DNA from: JAGQVA01 sp033764335
GTDB taxonomy: Bacteria > Bacteroidota > Bacteroidia > J057
Assembly: GCA_033764335.1 (NCBI GenBank)
Contig: JANRJC010000027.1
Span: 1-64,000, forward strand
DNA length: 64,000 nt
Direction: 5' to 3'
Shown here: piece by piece, positions 25,042-34,699 of the stretch
Layout of the letters: the number at the start of each line of letters is the position of its first letter
Position numbering within the stretch: position 1 is the first letter of the stretch
Translations under genes and position numbers: made by a program
The notes under the pieces: generated by a model
What the model saw: the letters and a program-made list of their open reading frames with translations, nothing else
What the model was told of the DNA's origin: nothing
Database searches by the model: none

Positions 25042-26469
25042 GTGATCTATAATGTCGCCGATCCCACGATTACGGCCTATTTGCCGCCCTATTATCTCGC
25101 GACAGGTACAGCAGTCATTATCGCGCCGGGGGGAGCTTTTCATACCCTGAGCATCAATAGCGAAGGAGTGGAAGTAGCCAAGTGGCTTAACACTCTGGGC
25201 ATCGCAGCTTTTGTGCTTAAATACCGCGTGGCGAGAAGTTATACCGACGATCCTGTGAAGGAATTATCGGAGAAAATGGGCGACTTTAAGAAGCTCGACG
25301 AAGAGAACGCGCCCATTATCCCGCTCGCAATGGCAGATGGCCTTGCCGCCGTAAAATACGTACGCGACCATGCCGCCGAAATGGACATTAATCCCCACAA
25401 AATCGGTTTTATGGGTTTCTCTGCCGGAGGAACGCTTACAATGTCCGTGGTTTATAATGCTACGGACGAAAGCCGCCCCGATTTTGTAGCACCGATTTAT
25501 GCTTACGAACCCGCCATTATTGGCGCTACTGTACCTGCAAACCCAACCCCGATTTTTGTTGCCGTAGCAGGAGACGATCAGTTGGGCATGATGCCTTTCA
25601 GTCTCAATATTTACCAGAAATGGAAAAATGCCGGTCAGCCCGCCGAACTACATGTCTATGAAAAAGGCGGACATGGATTTGGTATGCGAACCCAAAATCT
25701 GCCCGCCGATACCTGGTATGAGCGGTTTGGCGAATGGCTGAGGTCCCAGGGGTATTTAAAAAGAGTGTATCCCAGCAAATATGAAAAACTGTATGGCGAA
25801 GAAGCCGTCAGAATCGGTGAAATCAGAGAAGTAGAAAGAATGAGAAAAGATTTTGGCAACCTGGCCCGTTATAAAGAAGCCAACCAGCAGGTGGCACCGC
25901 CCGCTCCGGGAGAAAACCGTGTGGTTTTTATTGGAAACTCCATCACCGAAGGCTGGGTACGAGCAGATGAAACTTTTTTTACCCAAAACAATTATATCGG
26001 TAGAGGTATCGGCGGCCAAACCTCCACCCAATTATTGCTGCGATTCCGGCAGGATGTGGTCGCGCTAAAGCCCAAAGCGGTGGTAATTCATATCGGTACC
26101 AATGACGTAGCCGAAAACACGGGGCCCTACGACCCCGAATTTACGATGGGCAACATCCAATCTATGGTAGAAATTGCTCAGACACACAAGATCAAAGTCA
26201 TATTGGCAGCGGTGTTACCCGCCACAAAATTTGAATGGCGCCGAGCACTCGGCGACCGCTCGGCGATGATTGTGGACTTAAACAGCCGTATCGAAGCCTA
26301 TGCCCGTGAGCATAAAATACCCTATATTGACTATCATTCCGCCATGAAAAATGAAAAAAACGGGATGGATCCCGATATAGCCGAAGACGGAGTACACCCT
26401 ACCCTGAAAGGATATAAAATCATGGAAGATCTCGCTCAGAAGACGATCCTAAAAGTACTTAACAAATAA
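25042..26469 (+). CDS. Two-domain esterase: alpha/beta hydrolase plus SGNH hydrolase
   Basis: This 475-residue stretch, starting at a GTG, is the body of the gene whose 5' end lies at 24883-25002. Domain 1 (~1-235) is an alpha/beta hydrolase of the dienelactone-hydrolase/carbohydrate-esterase kind: oxyanion APGGAF near residue 30, nucleophile GFSAGG near 130, AGDDQ near 175 and GGHGFG near 210 supplying Asp and His. Domain 2 (~285-475) is a GDSL/SGNH hydrolase: FIGNSITEGW, a Gly in GRGIGG, HIGTNDV and DGVHPT supplying Ser, Gly, Asn and Asp-His. Together they suggest deacetylation of polysaccharides in the periplasm. Without the signal peptide the protein would stay inside the cell. It converges on the SusCD locus. 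Confidence 0.8.
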   Translation: MIYNVADPTITAYLPPYYLATGTAVIIAPGGAFHTLSINSEGVEVAKWLNTLGIAAFVLKYRVARSYTDDPVKELSEKMGDFKKLDEENAPIIPLAMADGLAAVKYVRDHAAEMDINPHKIGFMGFSAGGTLTMSVVYNATDESRPDFVAPIYAYEPAIIGATVPANPTPIFVAVAGDDQLGMMPFSLNIYQKWKNAGQPAELHVYEKGGHGFGMRTQNLPADTWYERFGEWLRSQGYLKRVYPSKYEKLYGEEAVRIGEIREVERMRKDFGNLARYKEANQQVAPPAPGENRVVFIGNSITEGWVRADETFFTQNNYIGRGIGGQTSTQLLLRFRQDVVALKPKAVVIHIGTNDVAENTGPYDPEFTMGNIQSMVEIAQTHKIKVILAAVLPATKFEWRRALGDRSAMIVDLNSRIEAYAREHKIPYIDYHSAMKNEKNGMDPDIAEDGVHPTLKGYKIMEDLAQKTILKVLNK

Positions 26470-26498
26470 TTCCCTTTGTATTTGTATGAGCCGGGGAT

Positions 26499-29400
26499 TC
26501 AATGCGAAAAAACAAGGGTTTTGTCCTGGTTGCGGGTAACAACAATGAGTTTTTCCTTTCGGAGGTAAACCATTTTTCTTACATCTCCCTCTAGTTTCAG
26601 TCCGCTTTGGGCGAGTGGCCATTCCTCAAATTGACCGTTCCCTTTTCCCCTTAACAAAACGCCATAAGAGGCATCACTTTGCCCAAATATGGGTTCGTTG
26701 GGGTAAAAATTGCCGGCAAGGAGAATGTCCTGTATTCCGTCGCCATTAAAATCTTCGATGAGTAAATCATTAACCGGAGCCTGCTGGGCTGCCAGCGGTA
26801 ATGCCTGGAAATGAAAATTTCCCTTGCCATCATTTATTGCAATGCCGGTACGCAGTTCTGTCGCCTGATAATGGACAGCACCTTTCAAATCACCGGGAGT
26901 GAAAAGATCGTACAAATCGGCTTGTGAGTATTCTTTAAAAAGTTTGTAACGTGCTTTATACTGCACAATCTGATCCGTAAGCGTACCTCGTGGGTGAATC
27001 ACCACTTCTCTGTCCTTGAGAAAAAGCCCCCATATTGGATCCAGGCGTCCATCGGCATTAAAATCTTTGACCAGAAGGCTTACCGGCTGCTCCGCCGAAG
27101 CCTGATAAATAGAATTCTGCCCTTCATTTCCCAACACAAAATCAGGATCTCCGTCATTGTCCACATCCCCGGTTTTGATACAATTCCACCATCCGGAAGG
27201 CAGGCTCAAAACTTCTCTTGCATAGTCTTTTCCGTTGTTGCGCAGGAGTGTTACGCCGGCCCAGTGTCCGGTCATTGCGATGTCAAGGTCGCCATCCTGA
27301 TCTATATCAAGGGCTTCCATATCTTTAATGGCCTTTTCATCCGATAACCAACCCACATTTGCCTGACTCAGCCCTCCTTCCTCTTGAATTAATAAAACAC
27401 TCTTAAAAGTAGAGGGAAACTTACCCGGCATATAACCTCCCCCTATCAGAATATCTGTCTTCCCGTCTTCATTAAAATCGTGAGTCACAATACTTTCTGA
27501 ACAGATTGAGAGTACAGGCAGCGAAATATCCCGGGTAAATCCTTTTCCATTTCCGGTGAATAACAAAGGTTGAAAAGCTTCCGTCACAGACAGCGGATTT
27601 TCGCTGGCTCCCGGAGCGATAAAAATATCGCTGATTCCATCCTGATTGACATCCATCACAGCGATGGCTCCCACTTCCAAAGCCCCGGTTGGTAAGGTGT
27701 CATGGGGTACAAAACTTCCGTCAGGCTGCTGATAAAAAATCACCGTTGGGCTTCCCCCGAAGGCTCCGCCGACAATCACATCGGTACGGGAATCTCCGTT
27801 AAAATCCCCCGGTTCGATAACCGGGCCATTGCGGGTGAGCATTTTTTGAAGGGTGGGCGTATGGAGAAAGTCCACGTAACCCGATTCTTTGTGCGTAAAA
27901 TCGAGTAGATGGTTTTTGTCTGTGAATAGCGTCGGAGAAAGCGAATTTTTCGCGTCTTTCATTGTAGCATTCACCTCTTCCAGCACAATTTCCTGCCCGG
28001 CTTTTACCGGGGATACGATTTGTTTTTTTCCTCCCGGCCATGTGACCACCAAGCTGTCAGCCCCGGTATTTTCCCCCAGACCGATTACCAGGGGGCCATT
28101 CATACTTGAGAGATAACCGCGTATCGGGAAATACTCATAGACCTGGCGTAAAGTACCTGCATATACTTTTACCGAGGCCCCGATTCCTTCCTGGTTTCCT
28201 TCCGATCCTTGAAAGGCTACGCGGACATAATTTTTGTTACTGCTGCGATTTTCATAGACAAATGCGGTTTCGTCAATATTATTCACCACCAGGTCGAGAT
28301 CTCCGTCTCCGTCGAGGTCGGCATAAGCCGCACCGTTGGAGTAGGAAATCTGGTCCAGGCCCCACGAGGCGGAGCTATTTTGAAAGCTTTGATGGGGAAT
28401 GTTTTTAAAAGCATAATTTTTTAATTTAATCTCCGGCAGTTCTTTTAAGATTTGTTCGCGGTTTTTTTCCTGTGTCTGCTGGTTTCCGAAGATATTCTGG
28501 TTTTTGTTGTAGGTGATAAAATCCAGATCGGTCACATTTTTGCGGTAGCCATTGGTGACAAAAACATCCTTCCATCCATCAAGGTCAAAATCCGCCATTA
28601 ACACACTCCAGCTCCAATCCGTTGCAGCGACTTTATAGAGAAATCCCTGTTCACTAAACAGAGGAATCGTATCACCCATACCCTGATTGACCTGCAAAGA
28701 ATTTCGCATGTACTGCAAGTGGTAATTGTATTGAGGCGAAATACTTATTTGTTTTTTGTCATAATCTCCGCGGACAATCATTTGTTTTTGTCGTTCGCTA
28801 TCTTCGGGCAGCATATCAAGTTGAAAAATATCACCGTGCAGGTCGTTATTAAAATCGGCGGCATCTATGCCCATTCCGTATAAGCTGGTGTGTTTTACCG
28901 CTTTTTTAATGACGTTGCGAAAAGTTCCGTCGCCTTTGTTGAGGTAAAAAACATCATCGCTTTGAAAGTCATTGGAACAATATATATCGGTAAACCCGTC
29001 CTCATTGAAGTCGGCCAGGGCCACTCCCAGTCCAAGACCTTCGTAAACAATTCCGGCTTCGACCGAAACGTCTTCAAATCGCCAGGTCCCGTCAGGCTGT
29101 TTTCCGGTGTTTTTAAACAATTTATCTGATGAGGGGTGAGAACCATCGTTTACGGCGGGTCGGAGGTTGTTGGGGTTAGAAATATCGGGAGCCGTATTAA
29201 GCAGAAAAGCATCAAGGTCTCCGTCAAGGTCATAATCAAAAAAAGCCGCTTGGTTAGTAAACCCTTTATAAGCCAGCCCATATACTTCGGCTTCTTCTTT
29301 AAAACGGGGCTGAGGAGTTTTTTGATTAATATACAACTGATTGGCGGTATGTTTAAAAGAACCGTGTTGGGCCATTGAGAGGTAAATATCGGGCCATCCG

Positions 29401-29756
29401 TCCTGATTGATGTCCACGATACTGATCCCGGTTACCCAGCCGGGATTGAGGAGGCCCGTTTCCGATATTTTTTCAAATTTCAGGCCGCCTTTTCCCAGAT
29501 ACAATTCCGGATCGGCCTGATTGGCAGTAAAACATATATCCGGAATACCGTCCCGGTTAAAATCGGCAATGCCTACGCCACCACCATTGTAGAAATTGGT
29601 GAAATTGAAGGCGTTCAGCGAATCATTGGCACGGAGATCATTGCGGAAAGTGATGCCGGAATCCGCAACATCAATGTTTCGAAACAACGTTTCGTCTTTG
29701 CTAATACAGCCGACTAACAACAGACAAAAAATCAGGGGAAAGGGGAGAAACTTCAT
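26499..29756 (-). CDS. FG-GAP/VCBS-repeat lipoprotein with ASPIC/UnbV domain
   Basis: The 1085-residue protein begins with a lipoprotein signal (LIFCLLLVGC, cysteine near residue 17). Many FG-GAP/VCBS-type calcium-binding repeats follow (ADFNRDGIPDICF, VDINQDGWPDIYL, ADLDGDGDLDLVV and others), each with a D-x-[ND]-x-D-G-x-x-D core, forming one or two beta-propellers. An ASPIC/UnbV-type segment lies near residues 500-590 (GIGASVKVYAG, VVTWPGGKKQ). In Bacteroidota such proteins accompany SusC/SusD pairs and probably sit at the cell surface, binding glycans or proteins. It is the last gene of the SusCD set, but a terminator-like hairpin stands between it and susD. Confidence 0.88.
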   Translation of the reverse strand: MKFLPFPLIFCLLLVGCISKDETLFRNIDVADSGITFRNDLRANDSLNAFNFTNFYNGGGVGIADFNRDGIPDICFTANQADPELYLGKGGLKFEKISETGLLNPGWVTGISIVDINQDGWPDIYLSMAQHGSFKHTANQLYINQKTPQPRFKEEAEVYGLAYKGFTNQAAFFDYDLDGDLDAFLLNTAPDISNPNNLRPAVNDGSHPSSDKLFKNTGKQPDGTWRFEDVSVEAGIVYEGLGLGVALADFNEDGFTDIYCSNDFQSDDVFYLNKGDGTFRNVIKKAVKHTSLYGMGIDAADFNNDLHGDIFQLDMLPEDSERQKQMIVRGDYDKKQISISPQYNYHLQYMRNSLQVNQGMGDTIPLFSEQGFLYKVAATDWSWSVLMADFDLDGWKDVFVTNGYRKNVTDLDFITYNKNQNIFGNQQTQEKNREQILKELPEIKLKNYAFKNIPHQSFQNSSASWGLDQISYSNGAAYADLDGDGDLDLVVNNIDETAFVYENRSSNKNYVRVAFQGSEGNQEGIGASVKVYAGTLRQVYEYFPIRGYLSSMNGPLVIGLGENTGADSLVVTWPGGKKQIVSPVKAGQEIVLEEVNATMKDAKNSLSPTLFTDKNHLLDFTHKESGYVDFLHTPTLQKMLTRNGPVIEPGDFNGDSRTDVIVGGAFGGSPTVIFYQQPDGSFVPHDTLPTGALEVGAIAVMDVNQDGISDIFIAPGASENPLSVTEAFQPLLFTGNGKGFTRDISLPVLSICSESIVTHDFNEDGKTDILIGGGYMPGKFPSTFKSVLLIQEEGGLSQANVGWLSDEKAIKDMEALDIDQDGDLDIAMTGHWAGVTLLRNNGKDYAREVLSLPSGWWNCIKTGDVDNDGDPDFVLGNEGQNSIYQASAEQPVSLLVKDFNADGRLDPIWGLFLKDREVVIHPRGTLTDQIVQYKARYKLFKEYSQADLYDLFTPGDLKGAVHYQATELRTGIAINDGKGNFHFQALPLAAQQAPVNDLLIEDFNGDGIQDILLAGNFYPNEPIFGQSDASYGVLLRGKGNGQFEEWPLAQSGLKLEGDVRKMVYLRKEKLIVVTRNQDKTLVFSH

Positions 29757-29802
29757 GGGTTTGTTCCGCTAAATGAATCAAACATTCCTGTCCAATAAAC
29801 AT

Positions 29803-29838
29803 AAAAACTCCCAATATCTCGCGACAAAGGGAGTTTTT
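29803..29838 (-). terminator. Stem-loop terminator downstream of susD
   Basis: AAAAACTCCC (29803-29812) and GGGAGTTTTT (29829-29838) form a perfect 10-bp stem with a 16-base loop. Read on the minus strand the stem ends in a T run, so it could end or attenuate the susCD transcript before the FG-GAP gene. Confidence 0.8.
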
Positions 29839-29858
29839 CAATCAATTATGGTTCCTAA

Positions 29859-31400
29859 TTAATAGCCAGGGTTTTGGTCTGCCTGAGTCAATTTCGGATT
29901 GTTGTCCAATTCTGTCTGAGGAATAGGCAGCAATTCGTGTTTGCTGGGCAGGAAATAAGAGATCGGCTCTTGGTCGAGTTTTCCATGTTTTCTCCAGCGC
30001 ACAATATCAAAGTTGCGGACCTGTTCGCCGGCCAGCTCGATCATACGTTCGTGCTGAATGGCTTTTCTGACTTCGGCCTGATTACCCGCAGGGATATTGG
30101 CGGTAGGAATCGGAGGCATATCCACGGAGGGCCTTGCCCGCACCTGGTTGACCAGTTCGATGGCTTTTGCGGAGTTACCCAGTTCATTTTCACACTCTGC
30201 CAGCATCAGGAGCACATCGGCATAACGCATAATGCGCTGGTTGATGGCACTGGTAGCAAATCCGGCGTCCAGTTTATAGAGCACGGAATATTTTTGCCAG
30301 GATACTTTTTGTACGACTCCTCCTACATTGGAAGTATTGCCCTGAACCCGGTCGGGAGTCATGACACTATTACCGTTATTGAAGGTTTCGCCTTCCAGCC
30401 AGTAGCTGAAATCGTAGCGGGGATCATCTTTGGCATCTCCTTTTGAAACGCGCTCATAGGAGTTGAGGAGTTTATCGGAAGGGATAACATTTCGCCATCC
30501 TACGGCAGAGTACTCTTGAGTACGCACCGTTTCTTCCTGTACGGCCTGGCCGTCGCTATCACCGCCCCAGTTGTAAGAACCACCGGAGGGAGAGTAAACC
30601 ACTTCAAAGATAGACTCAGAGTTAAATTCTCCTTCTTCATTGGTAATGTCGAGGTAAGAAGAAGTAAGTGAGTAGATCCCTGAGTTTACAACCTTTTCCA
30701 GTTCAGCTTTAGCCGCATTATAATCTCCCAACTGGAGATATACACGAGCCAGAAGAGTTTGCGCGGCACCTTTGGTTGCTCTTCCGAGGTTAGTGGCGTC
30801 ATAGGTTGCTGGCAACAGTCCCTGAGCGGCACTGAGGTCTTCTACGGCTACGGCATACACGTCGCTTTGCGAAGACTTTGCATTAGAACCGTCAATGGTC
30901 TGAACGAAATTGGTATAAACGGGTGCTCCACCAAAGAAAGTGGCAATCTCGTAGTAAGCCCATGCGCGGAGGAAACGAGCCTCCCCAATGAGACGGTTGC
31001 GCAGACCATCGTCAATGTCTTCTACATCTGGAGCTTTGTTGATGATTACATTCGCCCGGTGGATGGTGCGATACCAGCCTTGCCATACGGCATTGACCAA
31101 TCCATTTCCGGGATCATGTACGCCGATAAGCAATTGGTTACGGGGAGTCTCCAACTGCCCTCCGCCGGAGGCCATTTCATCGCTTCGCAGGTCGTGAGTA
31201 AAAAACCACTCGCGGGAAACCAGGCTGTTTGACTGTACCAATGCATAAATGGAGTTGACACCGGCGGTTAATTCTGCTCCATTTTTGAAATAAGTCTCAA
31301 GAGTAACGCCATTGGGGTTAATCTTGTCGAGATCTTCTTTGTCGCAGCTAGTAATTGTACTAAGAAACAGTACACTGAAAATTATAAGAATTTTTTTCAT
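29859..31400 (-). CDS. SusD/RagB-family surface nutrient-binding lipoprotein
   Basis: The 513-residue product has a lipoprotein signal (ILIIFSVLFLSTITSC, Cys near residue 19) and the mostly helical SusD fold. Diagnostic segments include RFLRAWAYYEIATFFGG near residues 142-158, TPR-like helices around 210-250, and the C-terminal RSF-type HERMIELAGEQVRNFDIVRW near 450-470. SusD proteins lie on the cell surface as a lid over SusC and deliver glycans, or sometimes peptides, to it. The gene follows susC by 30 bases. No sulfatase, glycoside hydrolase or peptidase is next to it, so the substrate is unknown. Confidence 0.95.
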   Translation of the reverse strand: MKKILIIFSVLFLSTITSCDKEDLDKINPNGVTLETYFKNGAELTAGVNSIYALVQSNSLVSREWFFTHDLRSDEMASGGGQLETPRNQLLIGVHDPGNGLVNAVWQGWYRTIHRANVIINKAPDVEDIDDGLRNRLIGEARFLRAWAYYEIATFFGGAPVYTNFVQTIDGSNAKSSQSDVYAVAVEDLSAAQGLLPATYDATNLGRATKGAAQTLLARVYLQLGDYNAAKAELEKVVNSGIYSLTSSYLDITNEEGEFNSESIFEVVYSPSGGSYNWGGDSDGQAVQEETVRTQEYSAVGWRNVIPSDKLLNSYERVSKGDAKDDPRYDFSYWLEGETFNNGNSVMTPDRVQGNTSNVGGVVQKVSWQKYSVLYKLDAGFATSAINQRIMRYADVLLMLAECENELGNSAKAIELVNQVRARPSVDMPPIPTANIPAGNQAEVRKAIQHERMIELAGEQVRNFDIVRWRKHGKLDQEPISYFLPSKHELLPIPQTELDNNPKLTQADQNPGY

Positions 31401-31430
31401 GTCCTTTTTGTTAAAAAATTTAACCGGAAA

Positions 31431-34400
31431 TTAGAAGCCGAGGTTTATACCGGCCATAAGTGTTCTTGCCTGTGGAAATTGTCCGTAGTCAATACCTTGT
31501 GTGAGCAATGCTCCAAATCTGGAACCGACTTCAGGATCGTAACCCGTATATTTGGTAAAGGTCAGCAGGTTTTGGGAGGAAACATAAATCCGGATTCGGT
31601 TGAGTACGTTGCCGGTGAGGTCACCGATTTTACTCTGGGGAATCGTATAACCAATGCTGAAATTTTTCACCCGCAGATAAGAACCGTCTTCAAGAAAACG
31701 GTCAGATGTACGAGAGTTTTGGTTGGGGTCACCGCTGATCGCGCGAGGCACGTCGGTATCGGTATTTTGAGGTGTCCATGCATCGAGTACATCGGTAGAA
31801 GCATTAAACAACCGCAGCATACCCTGGCCGATGACTTTCGTTCCGTTATAGACTTTGTTTCCATAAACGCCCTGAATGTACAGCGTAAAGTCAAAGTTTT
31901 TGTAATTACCTGTCCAGTTCAGTCCGTAGGAAAATTTAGGGAGGTAACTTCCGAGGAAGGTACGGTCATCCGCATTTACCCGTCCGTCGCCATTTATATC
32001 GCGAAACTTGATATCACCGGGAGAGGTTTTATCGTTTTGATAGAAGCCATTGGGGGCCTGAGCGTTGAGGGAATTGATTTCTTCCTGTGTCTGGAAGATT
32101 TTTTCCACCTGCCATCCATAGAAAGACTGGATGGGCTGGCCTTCCTGAGTACGGGTGATTGCAAAACCTCCAAAGTCCGCATTAGTACCGGCGTCAATGG
32201 TGGCATTAGCGGTAGCCAGGCTGAGAACTTCGTTACGGGTAATATCAAAAGTACCTGACAGGCTCCAATTCAAGTTTTCGCTGGTATGATTGTATCCCAA
32301 GACAGCCTCAAAACCATAGTTGCGCATGCTACCTACGTTGGCCAGAGGGCTTGAGGAATAACCGATGGAAACCGGAACGGGAACACGCAGCAAAAGACCG
32401 TCAGTTTCGCGGTTGTAGTATTCCGCTGTGAGGAAAACCTTGTCATTCCAGAGAGATACGTCCACTCCGAAGTTGGTCATGGTGGTAACCTCCCAGCTAA
32501 GATCAATGTTACCAAGCTGGTTGAAGTACGAACCCAGAGCAGGAGTATTTCCGAAAGGATAGAGGGTGTTGTTGGCTTGTACCAATGGCTGCCACTCGTA
32601 GTCGCCGATGGAATTGTAACCCGACTGTCCCCAGCTTCCGCGGAGTTTCAGTTCGCTGATCGCAGGAACTGCATCCATAAAACCTTCTTCGCTCAGCCGC
32701 CAGCCCAGTGATACGGCCGGGAATGTACCCCATTTTTTGCCGGGAGCAAATTTGGAAGAACCGTCACGGCGTACCGATGCGCTCAACAGGTATTTTTCAT
32801 CAAAATTGTAGTTGAGGCGTCCGATATAAGAGAAGAGGACATTTTCAGAAATCGAAGAGTTGGTCGAAGGGTTGGAAATACCCTGCAACACGCGGATATT
32901 ATTGTCGGGACGTTGGCCGCTGGAGTTCAGTCCGCGAAATCTGGAATCCTGACGCTCAGCTACTCCCAGAATATTCAGATTGTGTGCGCCAAAACTTTTT
33001 TCAAACGTAAGAGCATTGGTATAAACGGTAGAAACAAACTGGCTGCGGTTATCCTGAACCTGCGCCAGGGGGCGGGTACGGTTGCCGTCGTTATAAATCG
33101 GCAGGAAGCCATTAAACCGGCTGTTGGCATAATCCACACCCATCGTAAAACGATACTTGAGCCAGCTTGCAAAATTCACGTCTGCGAATATCGAGCCGAT
33201 CATTTTTACACCATTGTTTACCTGAAACTGCTGCTCATGTTCTGCCACACGAAGCGGGTTTTCGGGGTCAGTAGCATCAAGGCCCTGAGCCGTTGTACTG
33301 AATCCACCCAGTTTCGTGGGGTCTCTTTCTGGCCAGTAGGGAACCATACGCATGGTATTCATCACCAGGCTGCGTCCGCCGCCGTCTCTTTCAGCCGTTT
33401 GGCGGTCACTGGCAATCATCAGTGTCTGTCCGATGGAGATCAGTTTGTTTACCTTATGGTCAGAATTGATCCGGAAACTCTTACGGTTATAGTCGGTAAA
33501 TGGCATAATACCATCCTGAGTAAAATAACCGAGCGAGGTATAAAAACGTGATTTGTCATTACCTCCGCTCAGCGAAAGTTTGTTGTCGCTGATGGGAGCA
33601 CTGCGGAACATCACGTCCTGCCAGTCGGTATTCGTCTGGGCAAAAGTAGTGCTTGCCCCGTCATATACCGGCGTATCCATACTGGAAAAACGTCCCGGAA
33701 CCGGCTGCCCGGAGGCGGTAAGCAAAGCAGTACCATACTGAATATACTCGTCTCTATCCAGCAGATCCAGTGTGCGCCATGCCGTCTGCATACCATAATA
33801 ACTGTCGAGGTTTACCTGCATTTTACCGGAAGAACCTTTTTTCGTAGTGACGAGGATAACCCCGTTTGCAGCACGTGATCCATAGATGGCGGCTGCGCTC
33901 GCATCTTTCAGCACTTCGAGTGACTCAATGTCGCTAGGATCAATGTTGTTGATACCTCCCGCCGGAATACCGTCAATGACATACAGCGGGTTGGGATTCA
34001 GGCTCACCGAACCGACACCCCGTATCCGGATAATTGGCTCCGTGCCGGGGCTGCTGTTGTTGGTGACTTGTACACCCGGTACTCTGCCCTGCATCGCCTG
34101 TGTCAAACTAATGACGGGCAAAGCCTTTAAATCTTCACTGGAAACCGATGAAACGGCTCCTGTTAGGGAAGATTTCTTTTGAGTACCGTAACCAATAATC
34201 ACAACTTCTTCCAGCGATGAATTACTTTCGGACATAGAAACATTGATTACCGTGCGTGAGCCTACGGTTTCTTCAACCTGGGCATAACCCACGTAGCTGA
34301 ATATCAGCACGCTGGTAGCAGAAGTTTCGTCCACCTTGTATTTTCCTTTGTCGTCGGTGAGAGTACCCTGACTGGTACCTTGTACACGGATCGTAACCCC

Positions 34401-34553
34401 GGGAAGAGCTTCTCCCCTTTCCGTAGTCACTGTACCGGTAACTTGTGCATACATCGAATAAGGAAGCAGACTGATCATCAGACCTGTAATCAGTCTGAGT
34501 GAGAATAATCGTCCTGCCCAATAACGCGAATAGCAGTTGTCTTTTTGAAGCAT
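31431..34553 (-). CDS. SusC/RagA-family TonB-linked outer-membrane transporter
   Basis: This 1040-residue protein has a signal peptide, a carboxypeptidase-regulatory-like domain (VTGTVTTERGEALPGVTIRV, ~37-110), a TonB-box region (EEVVIIGYGTQKK, ~116-128), a plug domain with the SusC-type VLKDASAAAIYGSRAANGVI near 210-230, and a 22-strand barrel ending in aromatic GINLGF. It imports substrate delivered by its SusD partner, using TonB energy. It lacks the extra N-terminal STN domain found in many sigma/anti-sigma-linked receptors. It is encoded between the anti-sigma-like gene and susD; a weak -7-like TACCTTTA lies ahead of it at 34595-34602 (minus). Confidence 0.95.
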   Translation of the reverse strand: MLQKDNCYSRYWAGRLFSLRLITGLMISLLPYSMYAQVTGTVTTERGEALPGVTIRVQGTSQGTLTDDKGKYKVDETSATSVLIFSYVGYAQVEETVGSRTVINVSMSESNSSLEEVVIIGYGTQKKSSLTGAVSSVSSEDLKALPVISLTQAMQGRVPGVQVTNNSSPGTEPIIRIRGVGSVSLNPNPLYVIDGIPAGGINNIDPSDIESLEVLKDASAAAIYGSRAANGVILVTTKKGSSGKMQVNLDSYYGMQTAWRTLDLLDRDEYIQYGTALLTASGQPVPGRFSSMDTPVYDGASTTFAQTNTDWQDVMFRSAPISDNKLSLSGGNDKSRFYTSLGYFTQDGIMPFTDYNRKSFRINSDHKVNKLISIGQTLMIASDRQTAERDGGGRSLVMNTMRMVPYWPERDPTKLGGFSTTAQGLDATDPENPLRVAEHEQQFQVNNGVKMIGSIFADVNFASWLKYRFTMGVDYANSRFNGFLPIYNDGNRTRPLAQVQDNRSQFVSTVYTNALTFEKSFGAHNLNILGVAERQDSRFRGLNSSGQRPDNNIRVLQGISNPSTNSSISENVLFSYIGRLNYNFDEKYLLSASVRRDGSSKFAPGKKWGTFPAVSLGWRLSEEGFMDAVPAISELKLRGSWGQSGYNSIGDYEWQPLVQANNTLYPFGNTPALGSYFNQLGNIDLSWEVTTMTNFGVDVSLWNDKVFLTAEYYNRETDGLLLRVPVPVSIGYSSSPLANVGSMRNYGFEAVLGYNHTSENLNWSLSGTFDITRNEVLSLATANATIDAGTNADFGGFAITRTQEGQPIQSFYGWQVEKIFQTQEEINSLNAQAPNGFYQNDKTSPGDIKFRDINGDGRVNADDRTFLGSYLPKFSYGLNWTGNYKNFDFTLYIQGVYGNKVYNGTKVIGQGMLRLFNASTDVLDAWTPQNTDTDVPRAISGDPNQNSRTSDRFLEDGSYLRVKNFSIGYTIPQSKIGDLTGNVLNRIRIYVSSQNLLTFTKYTGYDPEVGSRFGALLTQGIDYGQFPQARTLMAGINLGF

Positions 34554-34699
34554 AGGAGTGATAGTTAGAAAGTTTAGTTAGTCCTTGATCTACCTAAAGG
34601 TAATATTCTTTTTGACTATAACTAAATTTTTCTAATAAAAAGTTTTAGGTATTTCAAAACTTGCTTTATCACTACTGTGGGACAACGCGAAAACAGAAT

